Shown here in pieces: positions 1 to 10,827 of a stretch of DNA of 64,000 nucleotides. Made by a program: the position numbers and the translations under genes. The notes below the pieces were generated by a model, which was not told the DNA's origin, ran no database searches, and was given only the letters and a program-made list of their open reading frames with translations. This DNA is from Burkholderiales bacterium (GTDB lineage: Bacteria > Pseudomonadota > Gammaproteobacteria > Burkholderiales > SG8-41), in assembly GCA_030684405.1 (NCBI GenBank), contig JAUXYA010000029.1, positions 145,147 through 209,146 on the forward strand. The letters are read 5' to 3'. The stretch's first letter is position 1, and each line of letters opens with the position of its first letter.

Positions 1-1
1 A

Positions 2-469
2 GAACTGTTCAATTTGATGGCGAAGACCCGCATGACACACATTCCCTACAAGGGCGCTTCGGGTTCGATCCTCGATCTGCTTTCCGGGCGCATCCAGGTG
101 GTGTTTGCCACCATGCCTTCGGTGATGATTCACGTCCGCTCCGCCAAGTTGCGCGGATTGGCCGTGACCAGCCTTCAGCGATCATCGCTGGTGCCCGAAC
201 TGCCGACGATTTCCGAGTCGGGCCTGAAGGGATTTGAGTCTGGCACCTGGCAGGGGATTTTCGTGCCGCGCGGTACACCGGAACCGGTTGTGCGTCTGCT
301 CAACCGCGAGATCGTCGACATCGTGAAAACGCCGGAAGTGCGCAAGCGTTTCGAGATTGAAGGCGGCGTCCCGGTCGGCAATTCGCCGCAGGAGTTCGCG
401 GTCTGGCTGCGCGCCGAGATTGCGAAATGGGGGAAGGTCGTGAAAGCAGCCAAGATCGCGCTGGAATAG
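2..469 (+). CDS. Bug/TctC family tripartite tricarboxylate transporter substrate-binding protein, 5'-truncated by window edge
   Basis: Frame reads ELFNLMAKTRMTHIPYKG... with typical Bug motifs (THIPYKG, RGLAVTS, PELPTISE); upstream part lies outside the window. Confidence 0.85.
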   Translation, partial: ELFNLMAKTRMTHIPYKGASGSILDLLSGRIQVVFATMPSVMIHVRSAKLRGLAVTSLQRSSLVPELPTISESGLKGFESGTWQGIFVPRGTPEPVVRLLNREIVDIVKTPEVRKRFEIEGGVPVGNSPQEFAVWLRAEIAKWGKVVKAAKIALE

Positions 470-618
470 GAACGCGCTGTAACTGTCGCCGTTCGGTGTC
501 AGTTACGAATTGTTACGCACCTCATGTGATTTGTGTCACGGAAACAGTGGCCGGCCGGCACTAACATGCGGGCAAGCGTTTCCCGTGAAGGGTGCGCATT
601 CCATAAGGAAGGACAATC

Positions 619-1164
619 ATGAACGTGATCCTGAGTACCATCCTGAACAAGACTGCCATTGCAGCGGTGCTGCTGGCCGCCGGCAATCTGGCGACGCTGC
701 CGGCACAGGCGGAAAAACCGTCATGGGCTGGCGGCGGCAAGAATCAGGAAAGCCGTGACGAGCGCGGCGGCGGCAAAAACCGTGACCGCGACGACCGTGG
801 TGGCGGCAAGCAGCGTGATCGCGACCATGCGGAACGGCCGTCTTCCGGCGGTAGCCATTTCGGCCAGCGCCAGCAGGTCGTCGTACGCGACTATTACACT
901 CAGGAGTTTCGCAGCGGCCACTGTCCGCCTGGACTGGCGAAAAAGAACAACGGCTGCATGCCGCCGGGGCAGGCCAAAAAATGGCATAAGGGCCGGCCGC
1001 TGCCGCGTGATGTCGTGTATTACGACCTGCCGCCGCGGCTGGTGGTCCAGCTGGGCTCACCGCCGGCCGGACACAAGTATGTGCGGGTGGCGACGGACAT
1101 CCTGCTGATCGCTGTCGGTACCTCAATGGTCATCGACGCAGTCACCGACCTCGGCCGCTTGTAG
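619..1164 (+). CDS. RcnB/CigR-like secreted protein with Arg/Gly/Asp-rich repeat region
   Basis: Signal peptide, GGGKNRDRDDRGGGKQRDRD repeats, C-terminal PPGLAKK..PPGQAKKW..LPPRLVVQLG pattern of the RcnB/CigR family. Confidence 0.7.
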   Translation: MNVILSTILNKTAIAAVLLAAGNLATLPAQAEKPSWAGGGKNQESRDERGGGKNRDRDDRGGGKQRDRDHAERPSSGGSHFGQRQQVVVRDYYTQEFRSGHCPPGLAKKNNGCMPPGQAKKWHKGRPLPRDVVYYDLPPRLVVQLGSPPAGHKYVRVATDILLIAVGTSMVIDAVTDLGRL

Positions 1165-1187
1165 GTTTCCGCGTCGCTGGCAACTGG

Positions 1188-1215
1188 CGGGTCGCATTGC
1201 GACCCGTTTTTTTTT
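1188..1215 (+). terminator. Rho-independent terminator after the CigR-like gene
   Basis: cgggtcgc-att-gcgacccg stem followed by a T run. Confidence 0.85.
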
Positions 1216-1255
1216 GCGGCAAGGTTGGGCCTGCGCAACTCCGGAGACCTCAGTC

Positions 1256-2116
1256 ATGATCCTACGCACGCTGCAACAGGTGATTCCCGCCATGGAAACT
1301 TCCGATGGCGCCGGTGTGAAGCTGCGTCGAAGCATCGGCCAGACGCCGCAGACTCGGCTCGATCCCTTTCTGATGCTCGACGAATTCGGAACCGATAATC
1401 CGCAGGATTACATCGCCGGCTTTCCCTCGCACCCGCACCGCGGTTTCGAGACCGTGACCTACATGCTCGACGGCCACATGCTGCACGAGGATCATCTCGG
1501 CAACCGTGGCGACCTGAGGGGCGGCGACGTGCAGTGGATGACCGCGGGCCGCGGCATCATTCACTCCGAGATGCCGCAACAACTGGAAGGGCGGATGCGC
1601 GGCTTCCAGCTGTGGCTCAACCTGCCGGCGCAGGAGAAGATGAAGCCGGCGGGTTATCGCGACATTCCAGCGGCGGCTATTCCGGGCGCGACATTGCCTG
1701 GCGGCGGCAGTATGAAGGTGATTGCCGGCACGCTGCGGCTGGGTGATCGTGATATAGCGGGACCGGTGCAGGCGCTCAGTACCGAGCCGGTCTATTTGGA
1801 TGTCGGGCTGCCGGCCGGCGGAACGTTCGAGCAGGCGCTGCCGTCAGGCCACAACGCGTTTCTGTATGTCTATGAAGGGGATGCCGTCGTCGGCGCTGCG
1901 GCCGGCGCCCGTGCGTTGCCTCGACGCGCGGCGGGTGTCCTCTCCCCCGGGGATTCGGTTCGCGTCGCCGCGACCGGCGAGAGTGTTCGCTTCATCCTGC
2001 TGGCGGCAAAGCCGCTGCGCGAGCCCGTCGTGCAATACGGGCCTTTTGTGATGAACACGCGCGAAGAGATCGAGCAGGCAGTCCGCGATTATCAGGCAGG
2101 GCGCCTGACAGCCTGA
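1256..2116 (+). CDS. Pirin family protein
   Basis: Cupin/pirin motifs (FPSHPHRGFETVTYMLDGHMLHEDHLGNRGDLRGGDVQWMTAGRGIIHSEMP); ORF reaches upstream but ATG at 1256 gives the usual N-terminus. Confidence 0.9.
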   Translation: MILRTLQQVIPAMETSDGAGVKLRRSIGQTPQTRLDPFLMLDEFGTDNPQDYIAGFPSHPHRGFETVTYMLDGHMLHEDHLGNRGDLRGGDVQWMTAGRGIIHSEMPQQLEGRMRGFQLWLNLPAQEKMKPAGYRDIPAAAIPGATLPGGGSMKVIAGTLRLGDRDIAGPVQALSTEPVYLDVGLPAGGTFEQALPSGHNAFLYVYEGDAVVGAAAGARALPRRAAGVLSPGDSVRVAATGESVRFILLAAKPLREPVVQYGPFVMNTREEIEQAVRDYQAGRLTA

Positions 2117-2123
2117 GAAGACG

Positions 2124-2151
2124 AAAAAAAGCGCCGGCATGTGCCGGCGCT
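2124..2151 (-). terminator. Rho-independent terminator for the minus-strand Bug gene (convergent junction)
   Basis: agcgccggca/tgccggcgct stem; A run on the left is a T run on the minus strand. Confidence 0.8.
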
Positions 2152-2177
2152 GGATGCTGCTGGATTGAAGCTGTGGC

Positions 2178-3161
2178 CTATTGCGGCTGGATGCCGGCAA
2201 GCTCCGCGGCTTTCCGGTAACGCGCGATTTCCTTAGGCAGCAGGTCGGGCAGCTGGGCCAAGGGCAACTGCCAGGCCTCAGCGCCCTGCGTGTCGAGGAA
2301 TTTCTTCATGTCGGGGCTAGCGACGATTTTCTGGATTTCCGAGTAGAGGAACTTGAGCCGGTCGGGCGCCATGCCGGCCGGCGCGAAAGTGCCCCACCAC
2401 AGTTCGTACTCATAGCCTGGCGCGCCTTGCGAGGCGATGGTCGGCAGTTCCGGAAACAGCGGCGATTTTTCCGCGCTGGTCACACCGAGGATGCGGATGC
2501 GGCCGGAATCACGCTGCGGCAGCAGGGCCGAGGAACTGGCGATGACAACTTCGACTTCACCGGATGCAATGGCGGTGACTGCCAGCGAGATGCCCTTGTA
2601 GGGAATGTGCTGCATCTTGATGCCGGCAGCCGAGGCAAAAAGTGCGCCGGCGAAATGGTTATTACCGCCAGTGCCCGAGGAGCCGTAGTTCAGTAAGTAT
2701 TTATTCGGGTTCTTTTTCACCAACGCGATCAGCTCCCTGGCACTCTTCGCCGGAACCGACGGGTGAATGGCAAACAGCATCGGCGCGCGGGCCGTCATGC
2801 CGATCGGGATGATGGACTTGGCGGGATCAAAGGGGAGCTTGGCACGCACGGCGGCGGTGGCGGGGTATGACGAGGTGTGGCCGAGCAGGGTGTGGCCGTC
2901 AGGATCCGCCTTGGTCACCATTTCGGTGCCGATCATGCCGCTGGCGCCCGGACGGTTGTCGACTACGATGTTGCGTCCCAGCGCGGTGCCGAGGCGGCTT
3001 GCGATGGCCCGGCTCATGGCGTCGGCCGAACCGCCCGGAGTGTAGGGTACAACCATCACCATGTTTTTTGACGGAAATGTACCCTGTGCGTAGGCGCCTT
3101 GCGTGGCGACCAGCGTCAGGGCGGCCATCGCGGCTGAAGTTGCAAATGTTCTGACTTTCAT
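2178..3161 (-). CDS. Bug/TctC family substrate-binding protein
   Basis: Signal peptide, MVVPYTPGGSADAMSR, VVDNRPGASGMIGTE, IPYKG motifs. Confidence 0.9.
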   Translation of the reverse strand: MKVRTFATSAAMAALTLVATQGAYAQGTFPSKNMVMVVPYTPGGSADAMSRAIASRLGTALGRNIVVDNRPGASGMIGTEMVTKADPDGHTLLGHTSSYPATAAVRAKLPFDPAKSIIPIGMTARAPMLFAIHPSVPAKSARELIALVKKNPNKYLLNYGSSGTGGNNHFAGALFASAAGIKMQHIPYKGISLAVTAIASGEVEVVIASSSALLPQRDSGRIRILGVTSAEKSPLFPELPTIASQGAPGYEYELWWGTFAPAGMAPDRLKFLYSEIQKIVASPDMKKFLDTQGAEAWQLPLAQLPDLLPKEIARYRKAAELAGIQPQ

Positions 3162-3550
3162 GAATTTCCTCCGTATTTTGGCTGCTCGAGTCTGTTGTGC
3201 TGCAGTGTTTCCGGGTTCAATCCCACGCCGGCGCGCGGCCCGCCGGATTGGTAATGCCGCCGTTGGGCCTTACCAGTGCTTAAATGCGTTTATTCTCTTC
3301 GGCGGTCAGCGTGAAGTTGAACACGTCGAGGTTCTGCGCGATGCGCTCCGGGTTTGGTTTGAATAGCGTGGGACGGGCGCAATGTTGCCCTGTTGGAGGA
3401 CACAGCGCAACAAGGCCGGCGTGAGAGCTCTTTTTTTGAAGGCGGACACTGTCAGTTAACGGCTCACGGCCACGTAGTCGCAACCAGGGCTGCCGCGCGA
3501 AGTGGGAAATCGTAAAATAAGCGTTTTGACGAAAACGGACAGTCCCGATC

Positions 3551-3970
3551 ATGAGCCAGCCGCCCTTTCATCTCGCGTTTCCCGTCGATGATCTTGCCAA
3601 GGCACGCGCGTTTTACGGCGGCCTGCTGGGTTGCCCGGAGGGACGTTCGTCGGAAGACTGGGTCGATTTTGATTTTTACGGCCACCAGATCGTGGCCCAC
3701 CTTGCGCCGGGCGAGGTCGGACACCGCAGCACCAGTATCGTGGATGGTGACAATGTCCCCGTGCGCCATTTCGGTGCGGTCCTGTCCATGACGGAATGGC
3801 AGGCTCTGGCCGACCGGCTGACCAGGGCTGGCACGAAATTCGTCATTGAGCCGCACATCCGCTTCCAGGGTCAGGTCGGCGAGCAGGCGACGATGTTCTT
3901 CCTGGACCCCTGCGGCAATGCACTGGAATTCAAGGCTTTCCGGGACATATCCCGGCTATTCGCCAAATAG
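3551..3970 (+). CDS. VOC (glyoxalase/bleomycin resistance-like) family protein
   Basis: [29 protein letters not shown] ... [17 protein letters not shown]. Confidence 0.9.
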   Translation: MSQPPFHLAFPVDDLAKARAFYGGLLGCPEGRSSEDWVDFDFYGHQIVAHLAPGEVGHRSTSIVDGDNVPVRHFGAVLSMTEWQALADRLTRAGTKFVIEPHIRFQGQVGEQATMFFLDPCGNALEFKAFRDISRLFAK

Positions 3971-4068
3971 GGGCGTTGCGCTGAGAGGTTGACCGTGCCG
4001 GAGAATGTTCATAAACTGAATTGCCACAATCTGAAACTCAAACAATCAGCTCGCAGGAGGAGATAAAC

Positions 4069-5031
4069 ATGAACAAGCTTATTAGAGTATTGGCACTTGC
4101 CGCATGCACGATGTTCGCGCTGCCCGCGGCAGCACAGGAAAAGATCAATCTGTCGATTGCTACCGGCGGCACCGGCGGCGTGTATTACCCGCTGGGCGGC
4201 GGCATGGCCAATGTGTTCTCCAAGCACATTCCCGGCATGCAGGCCACTGCCGAGGTCACCGGCGGATCCGTCGACAACATGCGGCTGATCGGTACCGGCA
4301 AACCCTACATTGCCTTGGCCCAGGCCGATGCCGTAATCGATGCATACAACGGCGAAGGCAAGTTCAAGGGCACCAAGATTCCGGTACGCGCACTGATGAT
4401 GCTGTACACCAACATCATGCATGCGGTGACGGTTGAGGGCACTGGGATCAACAACATCAATGATCTCAAGGGCCGGCGCGTATCGACCGGGTCTCCCGGC
4501 AGTGCGACCGAAGTGTTTGCCTTCCGGGTGCTTGAGGCTGCCGGCATCAATCCGCAAAAAGACCTGCGGATCGAGCGGTTGGGCGCGGCCGAGTCGGCCA
4601 ACGCGATGAAGGACAAGAAGATCGACGCCTTCTTCTTCGTGGTCGGCCTGCCGACTTCCGCCGTCACTGATCTTGCCGCCACGCCCGGCACAAAGATCAA
4701 GTTCCTCGACCATGCGAACCTGCTGCCGGCGATGGTCAAGCAACACGGCAACATTTACATCGCTGATGTCATCCCGCGAGCCACTTATCCGGGCATGACT
4801 GCTGACAATCAGGCGACGGCCGTGGCCAATCTTCTGGTGGCCAATGCCAATATGAGCGACGAGGTTGCTTACAACATCGTGAAGACGGTTTTTGACAGGC
4901 GCCCCGACCTGATTGCCGTGCACAAGACTGCGGCCGATATCACGCTCGAAAAACAGAAGGCCGAAGCCTCCCCGGTGCCCTGGCATCCTGGCGCGGTGAA
5001 GTACTTCAAGGAAAAAGGGCTGAAGTTCTGA
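4069..5031 (+). CDS. TAXI family TRAP transporter solute-binding subunit
   Basis: LSIATGGTGGVYYPLGGGMANVFSKHIPG, GSPGSATEV motifs; ATG 4069 preceded by aggagg. Confidence 0.92.
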   Translation: MNKLIRVLALAACTMFALPAAAQEKINLSIATGGTGGVYYPLGGGMANVFSKHIPGMQATAEVTGGSVDNMRLIGTGKPYIALAQADAVIDAYNGEGKFKGTKIPVRALMMLYTNIMHAVTVEGTGINNINDLKGRRVSTGSPGSATEVFAFRVLEAAGINPQKDLRIERLGAAESANAMKDKKIDAFFFVVGLPTSAVTDLAATPGTKIKFLDHANLLPAMVKQHGNIYIADVIPRATYPGMTADNQATAVANLLVANANMSDEVAYNIVKTVFDRRPDLIAVHKTAADITLEKQKAEASPVPWHPGAVKYFKEKGLKF

Positions 5032-5050
5032 TTGAGGTGGGCTGCACCGA

Positions 5051-5082
5051 CCCCGTCCGTTTAAGGACGGGGTTTTGTTTTT
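5051..5082 (+). terminator. Rho-independent terminator-like hairpin between TAXI receptor and TRAP permease genes
   Basis: ccccgtcc-gtttaa-ggacgggg then ttttgttttt. Confidence 0.8.
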
Positions 5083-5159
5083 GGAATTGGCGTGTCAATA
5101 ATGGGCGGGCCACATTTTTCCATCAACGCGAAAAATAATATCGATTTCCGGGGGAGCGC

Positions 5160-7289
5160 ATGAACGAAGTGCCTGCGCAGAATTCGCTGCAAAGTGAGAG
5201 TGAGGCCGCGCTCAGCGAGGCTGCGCTCAGTGATGATGCGCGCAAACGCGTCGCGGAATTGATCGAGGAAGAAGAGGGCACCCACAACCGCTACACCGGC
5301 GTGCTCGCGGTTCTGTTAACGCTCGCGGCCGTGGTGATGTCGTTGTTTCACCTGTATGCGGCAGTGGAAATCGTTCCCGCATTCAGGCTGCGCCCCATAC
5401 ACGTTGCGTTTGCGTTGACACTGGTATTCCTGCTGTTTCCGATAGCGAAGCGTTTTCGGAACAGGCTGATGTGGTGGGATGTGCTGTTGGCAGCGGCGAC
5501 GGTGGGCGTTGCGGGCTACATCCTTTACTGGGGCGACCTGCTGGGCGATCGCGCCACGATCCCGACAACGGTCGACCAGGTCGTCGGTGTGGTGCTGATC
5601 CTGCTGATACTCGAAGGCAACCGCCGCAGCTCGACATGGATACTGCCGTTCATCGTGACGCTTTTCCTGGCCTACGCGCTGTTCGGTCCTTATCTGCCGG
5701 AGCCGTGGACGCACAAGGGTTATGAAATCGCACGGCTTACCGGCGCGCTGTACATGACGCTGGAGGGCATTTTCGGCGTCGCTGTGGATGTGTCGTCCAC
5801 GCTGATCATCCTGTTCACGATCTTCGGTGCCTTCCTGCAGTTTTCAGGTGCGGGGAAGTTTTTCCTGGACTTTTCGTTTGCCGCAATGGGCGGCAAACCC
5901 TCCAGCGCGGGACGCGCAGTGGTGATGTCCTCATTCCTGCTGGGCGGTCCGTCAGGTTCGGGTGTCGCAACCACGGTGACCATTGGTGCCGTGGCCTATC
6001 CCCTGCTGCAAAAGGCCGGGTATGGCAAGGAAGCAGCCGGCGGATTGCTCGCCGCCGGCGGGCTGGGGGCCATTCTGTCACCGCCGGTGCTGGGTGCAGC
6101 GGCATTCCTGATTGCTGAATTCCTGAGGATCTCGTATCTCGACGTGATCCTGATGGCGACCATTCCGACGATTCTGTTTTACCTGGCCATATTCATCATG
6201 GTCGAGATCGATGCGCGGAAATTCAACATGCATGCGGTCGCGCTTGAAAAGCATCAGCGTGCCTGGGAGTTGGCCAAGCGGTATTGGTACCATTTCGTAT
6301 CGCTGGTATCGATTGTTGTTTTCCTGCTGATGGGTTATTCCCCGGTTCTTTCGGTGTTTTACGCCACGCTGGTGACCGCGGCGCTGTCTTTCATCCGCCG
6401 TGATTCGGCGATGATTCCCTACGACTGGTTCCGTGGCCGCATGCCATGGATCCGAGGACTCTGGGAATCGCGTTTCATCAAGGCGCTGGAGGGCGGCTCC
6501 GTGGGGGTGCTCAATGTCGCGATGACCTGCGCGTCCGCGGGCATCATTGTCGGTGTGGTGACGCTGACGGGACTGGGGCTCAAGTTCAGCTCCATCGTGC
6601 TGAATTACGCCGACTCGGGTGCACAGGGGCTGGTCTCGTTCTGGACCTTCTTCGGGGTTGCAAATACCCCGGAACTGCTCAAGGACATGACCTTATTGCT
6701 GACCGCCTTCTATACATCGCTGATCGTGTGGATCGTCGGCCTTGCTGTGCCGGTGACGGCCTCGTACATCATCTGTGCCGTCGTCGCGGCACCGGCAATG
6801 ATCAAGCTGGGGGTGCCGGATTTCGCCGCGCACATGTTCATTTTCTACTACGCCGTGTTGTCGGAAGTGTCGCCGCCTACTGCGCTCTCGCCGTTTGCCG
6901 CAGCCGCAATTACCGGGGGCGGGCCGTACCGCACGACGCTGCAGTGTTGGAAATACACCGCGCCAGCATTCCTGCTGCCCTTCATGTTCGTGCTGGATCC
7001 GTCGGGCGTTGGATTGCTGCTGGACGGCTCCTTCAAGAATCTGGCGACCGCTGACTGGGGGTCCATAGCGCTGGTAACATTTACCGCAGCTGCAGGTATC
7101 GTTGCGCTGGCCGGCGGCTTGCAGGGTTGGCTGTTGCGCAAGACCAATATACTGGAACGCTGGATGCTGGTCATCGCAGGCTTGATGCTGGTGTATCCGA
7201 CGGCGACTTTTGATGCCATCGGTTTCGGGCTGGCTATTGCGGTCGTGGTGATGCAGAAGCTTTGGCCGGGCAAGATTGCACCTGCCTGA
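5160..7289 (+). CDS. TRAP transporter fused permease (4TM/12TM, DctQM fusion)
   Basis: 709 aa polytopic protein with GGPSGSGVATTVTIGAVAYPLLQKAGYGKEAAGGLLAAGGLGAILSPPVLGAAAF; pairs with TAXI gene. Confidence 0.92.
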   Translation: MNEVPAQNSLQSESEAALSEAALSDDARKRVAELIEEEEGTHNRYTGVLAVLLTLAAVVMSLFHLYAAVEIVPAFRLRPIHVAFALTLVFLLFPIAKRFRNRLMWWDVLLAAATVGVAGYILYWGDLLGDRATIPTTVDQVVGVVLILLILEGNRRSSTWILPFIVTLFLAYALFGPYLPEPWTHKGYEIARLTGALYMTLEGIFGVAVDVSSTLIILFTIFGAFLQFSGAGKFFLDFSFAAMGGKPSSAGRAVVMSSFLLGGPSGSGVATTVTIGAVAYPLLQKAGYGKEAAGGLLAAGGLGAILSPPVLGAAAFLIAEFLRISYLDVILMATIPTILFYLAIFIMVEIDARKFNMHAVALEKHQRAWELAKRYWYHFVSLVSIVVFLLMGYSPVLSVFYATLVTAALSFIRRDSAMIPYDWFRGRMPWIRGLWESRFIKALEGGSVGVLNVAMTCASAGIIVGVVTLTGLGLKFSSIVLNYADSGAQGLVSFWTFFGVANTPELLKDMTLLLTAFYTSLIVWIVGLAVPVTASYIICAVVAAPAMIKLGVPDFAAHMFIFYYAVLSEVSPPTALSPFAAAAITGGGPYRTTLQCWKYTAPAFLLPFMFVLDPSGVGLLLDGSFKNLATADWGSIALVTFTAAAGIVALAGGLQGWLLRKTNILERWMLVIAGLMLVYPTATFDAIGFGLAIAVVVMQKLWPGKIAPA

Positions 7290-7301
7290 TGCCGGATTGA
7301 C

Positions 7302-7784
7302 GTGCGGCACGTGGAAACGAGATACCCGGCACCGTTCGCGGTGCTCGGTATCCGCACCGACGGCGAGGCGGTCACCGGAATTCGTTATCTGCCTCGCAGC
7401 ACCGCAGCGCAGGCGCCGCATGACCGGGTGGCCGAACGCGCTTGCCGCGAGATCGAGCGTTATCTTGCCGACCCGGAGCACCATTTCGCCGTACCCTATC
7501 GCCTGTACGGCACTCCGTTCCGGCAACAAGTATGGCGCGAAATAGAAAAACTTTTTCCATTAAAAACAATAACTTATGGCGATATGGCGGCGCGCCTTCA
7601 GAGCAGTGCGCGAGCCGTCGGCGGCGCCTGTGGCGCGAATCCGGTGCCGCTGATCGTGCCTTGCCATCGCGTACTCGCAGCGGGCCGGAGGTTGGGCGGC
7701 TTCATGGGCGGGCGGGAAGATTTTCCGCTGGCCGTCAAAAGCTGGCTGCTGCAGCATGAAGGCATCCTCGCTGCAACTGATTGA
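7302..7784 (+). CDS. ogt: Methylated-DNA--[protein]-cysteine S-methyltransferase
   Basis: TYGDMAARL...GACGANPVPLIVPCHRVLAAGRRLGGF (PCHR active site). Confidence 0.9.
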   Translation: MRHVETRYPAPFAVLGIRTDGEAVTGIRYLPRSTAAQAPHDRVAERACREIERYLADPEHHFAVPYRLYGTPFRQQVWREIEKLFPLKTITYGDMAARLQSSARAVGGACGANPVPLIVPCHRVLAAGRRLGGFMGGREDFPLAVKSWLLQHEGILAATD

Positions 7785-8652
7785 CGAGTTCTGTGATGCG
7801 CTGTGGCTGGAGGACGGTCTCGCCCGCAACACGCTGGACAGCTATCGCCGTGATCTGAAGCAGTTCGCAGGCTGGCTGGAGCCACAGGGCAGGGATCTGC
7901 TGGTGGCCGACCAGGCTGCCATCCAGGGTTATCTAGCGCACCGTTTTCGCACCCGGGCGCGTGCTTCTACCGCCGCGCGCCTGCTCTCGGCGCTGAAGCG
8001 CTTCTACCGCAATGCGGTTCGCCAGAACATGATTCAGACCGATCCTACGCTGCGTATCGACACGCCGAAGCTGCCGCGTCCCTTGCCGAAAACGCTGACC
8101 GAAGCTGATGTCGAAAGCTTGTTGGCGGCACCGGCGCTGGACCACCCCCTGGGCCTGCGCGACCGGGCGATGCTCGAAGTGCTCTACGCGAGCGGCCTTC
8201 GTGTATCCGAACTGGTGACGCTGAAAGTGCCGCAGGTCAGCCGTGACATGGGTGTGGTGCGGGTGCTGGGCAAGGGTTCGAAGGAACGGCTGGTGCCGCT
8301 GGGCGAAGAGGCGTTGTCCTGGCTGGAGCGCTACCTGCTCGAGGCGCGGCCTTTGCTACTGGATGCGAGGACCAGCGACGCGCTGTTTGTCACTGCGCGC
8401 GCCGAAGCGATGACGCGGCAGGCATTCTGGCACCTGCTGCGGCGCTACGCCGCTCAGGCCGGGCTCCACAAGACGGTTTCACCCCATACCCTGCGCCATG
8501 CCTTCGCCACCCACCTGCTTAACCACGGCGCCGATCTTCGCGTGGTGCAGCTGCTGCTCGGGCATTCCGACATCTCGACAACGCAGATCTACACCCATGT
8601 CGCGCGGGAACGCATGAAACAGCTGCATGCGAAACATCACCCGCGCGGCTGA
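7756..8652 (+). CDS. xerD: Site-specific tyrosine recombinase XerD
   Basis: LYASGLRVSELVTL, SPHTLRHAFATHLLNHGADLRVVQLLLGHSDISTTQIYTHV; overlaps the ogt 3' end. Confidence 0.93.
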   Translation: MKASSLQLIDEFCDALWLEDGLARNTLDSYRRDLKQFAGWLEPQGRDLLVADQAAIQGYLAHRFRTRARASTAARLLSALKRFYRNAVRQNMIQTDPTLRIDTPKLPRPLPKTLTEADVESLLAAPALDHPLGLRDRAMLEVLYASGLRVSELVTLKVPQVSRDMGVVRVLGKGSKERLVPLGEEALSWLERYLLEARPLLLDARTSDALFVTARAEAMTRQAFWHLLRRYAAQAGLHKTVSPHTLRHAFATHLLNHGADLRVVQLLLGHSDISTTQIYTHVARERMKQLHAKHHPRG

Positions 8653-8665
8653 GGCTGCGCGAAGC

Positions 8666-9022
8666 TCAGTCTTTTTTGCCGCGCTCGATGCTGACGCCAA
8701 GTCTTTTCACGCCGGCCAGCGGCGACAGCTTGGCGATGGTGACGCGCAGCCACGGTGCCTTGAAGTCCCCGATCACCAGTTGTGCGATCGACTCTGCGGC
8801 ATGCTCGAGCAGGTCAAAGTGCTTGTTCGCAAAGAGCCGGCGGATGTCGGCGACTACTTCGGCGTAGTCGATGGTGTCCTCGATGCGGTCGCTGTGCGAG
8901 GCATGTTCGCCGCGCAGCCCGATCTCGAGATCGAGCTGGATAGTCTGCGGCACCTGTTTTTCCTGCGCATAGATGCCGATGCGGGTTTCGATGCGCAGCT
9001 CGCTGATGAATATGGTGTCCAT
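8666..9022 (-). CDS. folB: Dihydroneopterin aldolase
   Basis: ELRIETRIGIYAQEKQVPQTIQLDLEIG ... DTIDYAEVVADIRRL. Confidence 0.9.
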   Translation of the reverse strand: MDTIFISELRIETRIGIYAQEKQVPQTIQLDLEIGLRGEHASHSDRIEDTIDYAEVVADIRRLFANKHFDLLEHAAESIAQLVIGDFKAPWLRVTIAKLSPLAGVKRLGVSIERGKKD

Positions 9023-9081
9023 GTGCCGGCCGGCGGGCCGCCTTGGGCTAAAATGTCCGGCGCCATTCTAGGGGAAATCAC

Positions 9082-9696
9082 TTGGCGCTACTAATCGTCA
9101 TCGTTCTGGCTTATTTGATCGGCTCGATCTCGTTTGCGGTGATCGTCAGCAGGGCCTTTCGGCTGCCCGATCCGCGCGAATACGGCTCAGGCAATCCCGG
9201 TGCCACCAACGTGCTGCGCAGTGGCCGCAAGTCGGCTGCTGTGCTGACGCTGTTCGGAGATTGTGCCAAGGGCTGGATTGCGGTGTATGCCGCTGCGCAG
9301 GGCTTGCCCGAAGCGGCGGTTCCGGCAGCAGCCGTAGCAGCTGTGGCGGTGATCCTCGGCCACATGTATCCGCTGTTTCACGCTTTCCGCGGGGGCAAGG
9401 GCGTAGCGACGGCGCTCGGCGCGTTGCTCGCACTGAACTGGATATTGGCGCTGGGCACCCTGGCGACCTGGATCACGATGGCGGTATTTTTCCGATATTC
9501 CTCGCTGGCCGCATTGATGTCGGCGCTGTTTGCAGTGTTTTTTACGCTGATCCTGTTTAATGCTATGCATCCGTTTTTCACGGCGGTCACGCTGATTGCC
9601 GCGCTGCTGATCTGGCGCCACCGTGCGAACATCCGCAACCTGCTCGCTGGCAAGGAAAGCCGGATTGGCGCAAAGGCCGGCGGCGGCCGGGGTTAG
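9082..9696 (+). CDS. plsY: Glycerol-3-phosphate acyltransferase PlsY
   Basis: [39 protein letters not shown] ... [12 protein letters not shown]. Confidence 0.95.
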   Translation: MALLIVIVLAYLIGSISFAVIVSRAFRLPDPREYGSGNPGATNVLRSGRKSAAVLTLFGDCAKGWIAVYAAAQGLPEAAVPAAAVAAVAVILGHMYPLFHAFRGGKGVATALGALLALNWILALGTLATWITMAVFFRYSSLAALMSALFAVFFTLILFNAMHPFFTAVTLIAALLIWRHRANIRNLLAGKESRIGAKAGGGRG

Positions 9697-9700
9697 GCGC

Positions 9701-10720
9701 TCAGGCTTTTTCCAGGCTGGCAAGTTCCCAGCGTGGGCGAACGGCGAATCCCGAAGAGGCGCCGTGTTTGGCGCCGTGCTGCAGCCGCAATGCGCCCGCA
9801 AAGGCGATCATCGCGCCATTGTCGGTGCAGAATTCGAAGGGTGGATAGAACACCGTGCAGCCGAGGCGCTGCGCGGCGGCTGTCAGTTGCGCGCGCAATA
9901 CCCGGTTAGCGCCGACGCCCCCGGCCACCACCAGCCGCGGAATGGCGGTCTGTTCCAGAGCGGCTACCGACTTGCCGACCAGCACGTCGACGATCGCGGC
10001 CTGCAACTCGGCGGCAAGGTCAGCCCTAGCCTGCGCATCCGGCGGCAGGCTGCGGACGGCGGTCAGCACTGCAGTCTTCAAGCCGCTAAAGCTGAAATCG
10101 AGACTGTTGCTGCGCAGCATCGGCCGCGGCAGTGTGAAGCGTCCGCAGCGGCCGGATGCTGCCAGTTCGGCGATTGCAGGCCCGCCAGGATAGCTGAGGC
10201 CGAGCAACTTGGCCGATTTGTCAAAAGCCTCGCCGGCAGCATCGTCCAGGGTTTCCCCTAAGAGTGAGTAGTCACCAACACCCCCAACGCGCATCAACTG
10301 GGTGTGTCCCCCAGAAACCAGCAGCGCAATGAACGGAAAGGGCGGCGCCGGGTGCGTCAGCAGCGGTGACAGCAGATGGCCCTCAAGGTGGTGGATGCCG
10401 ATCGCGGGGATGTCCAGCGCATACGCCAGACTGGCGCCGATGCCGGCACCGACAAGCAGGGCGCCCGCGAGCCCGGGTCCCGCGGTATACGCCACAGCGT
10501 CCAGTTCCGCTGGTTTCTTGCCGGCCCGACCGAGGACTTCCCGGGTGAGCGGCAGCACTCGCCGGATATGGTCGCGGGAGGCCAGTTCGGGCACGACTCC
10601 GCCATAATCGGCATGCAGGGCGACCTGGGAATGCAGGGCGTGGGCGAGCAGCCCCTGGTCGCTATCGTAGAGAGCTATGCCGGTTTCGTCGCAGGAAGTT
10701 TCGATACCAAGTACTAGCAC
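9701..10720 (-). CDS. tsaD: tRNA threonylcarbamoyladenosine biosynthesis protein TsaD
   Basis: [41 protein letters not shown]. Confidence 0.97.
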   Translation of the reverse strand: MLVLGIETSCDETGIALYDSDQGLLAHALHSQVALHADYGGVVPELASRDHIRRVLPLTREVLGRAGKKPAELDAVAYTAGPGLAGALLVGAGIGASLAYALDIPAIGIHHLEGHLLSPLLTHPAPPFPFIALLVSGGHTQLMRVGGVGDYSLLGETLDDAAGEAFDKSAKLLGLSYPGGPAIAELAASGRCGRFTLPRPMLRSNSLDFSFSGLKTAVLTAVRSLPPDAQARADLAAELQAAIVDVLVGKSVAALEQTAIPRLVVAGGVGANRVLRAQLTAAAQRLGCTVFYPPFEFCTDNGAMIAFAGALRLQHGAKHGASSGFAVRPRWELASLEKA

Positions 10721-10827
10721 GGGGCGGCGGGCGGGAGGGTGCTGAAGAAGGGGATGGTCCGGCCCCTGTCCATATTCGGGGAACGTGTTTATAATACGCG
10801 CTTTTCCGAATTCAGCCCCGAGGTTTC

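Noticed and set aside
479-506. GTAACTG-N14-CAGTTAC inverted repeat after the first Bug gene
   Set aside because: Short stem with a long loop and no T tract; too weak to call as terminator or operator.
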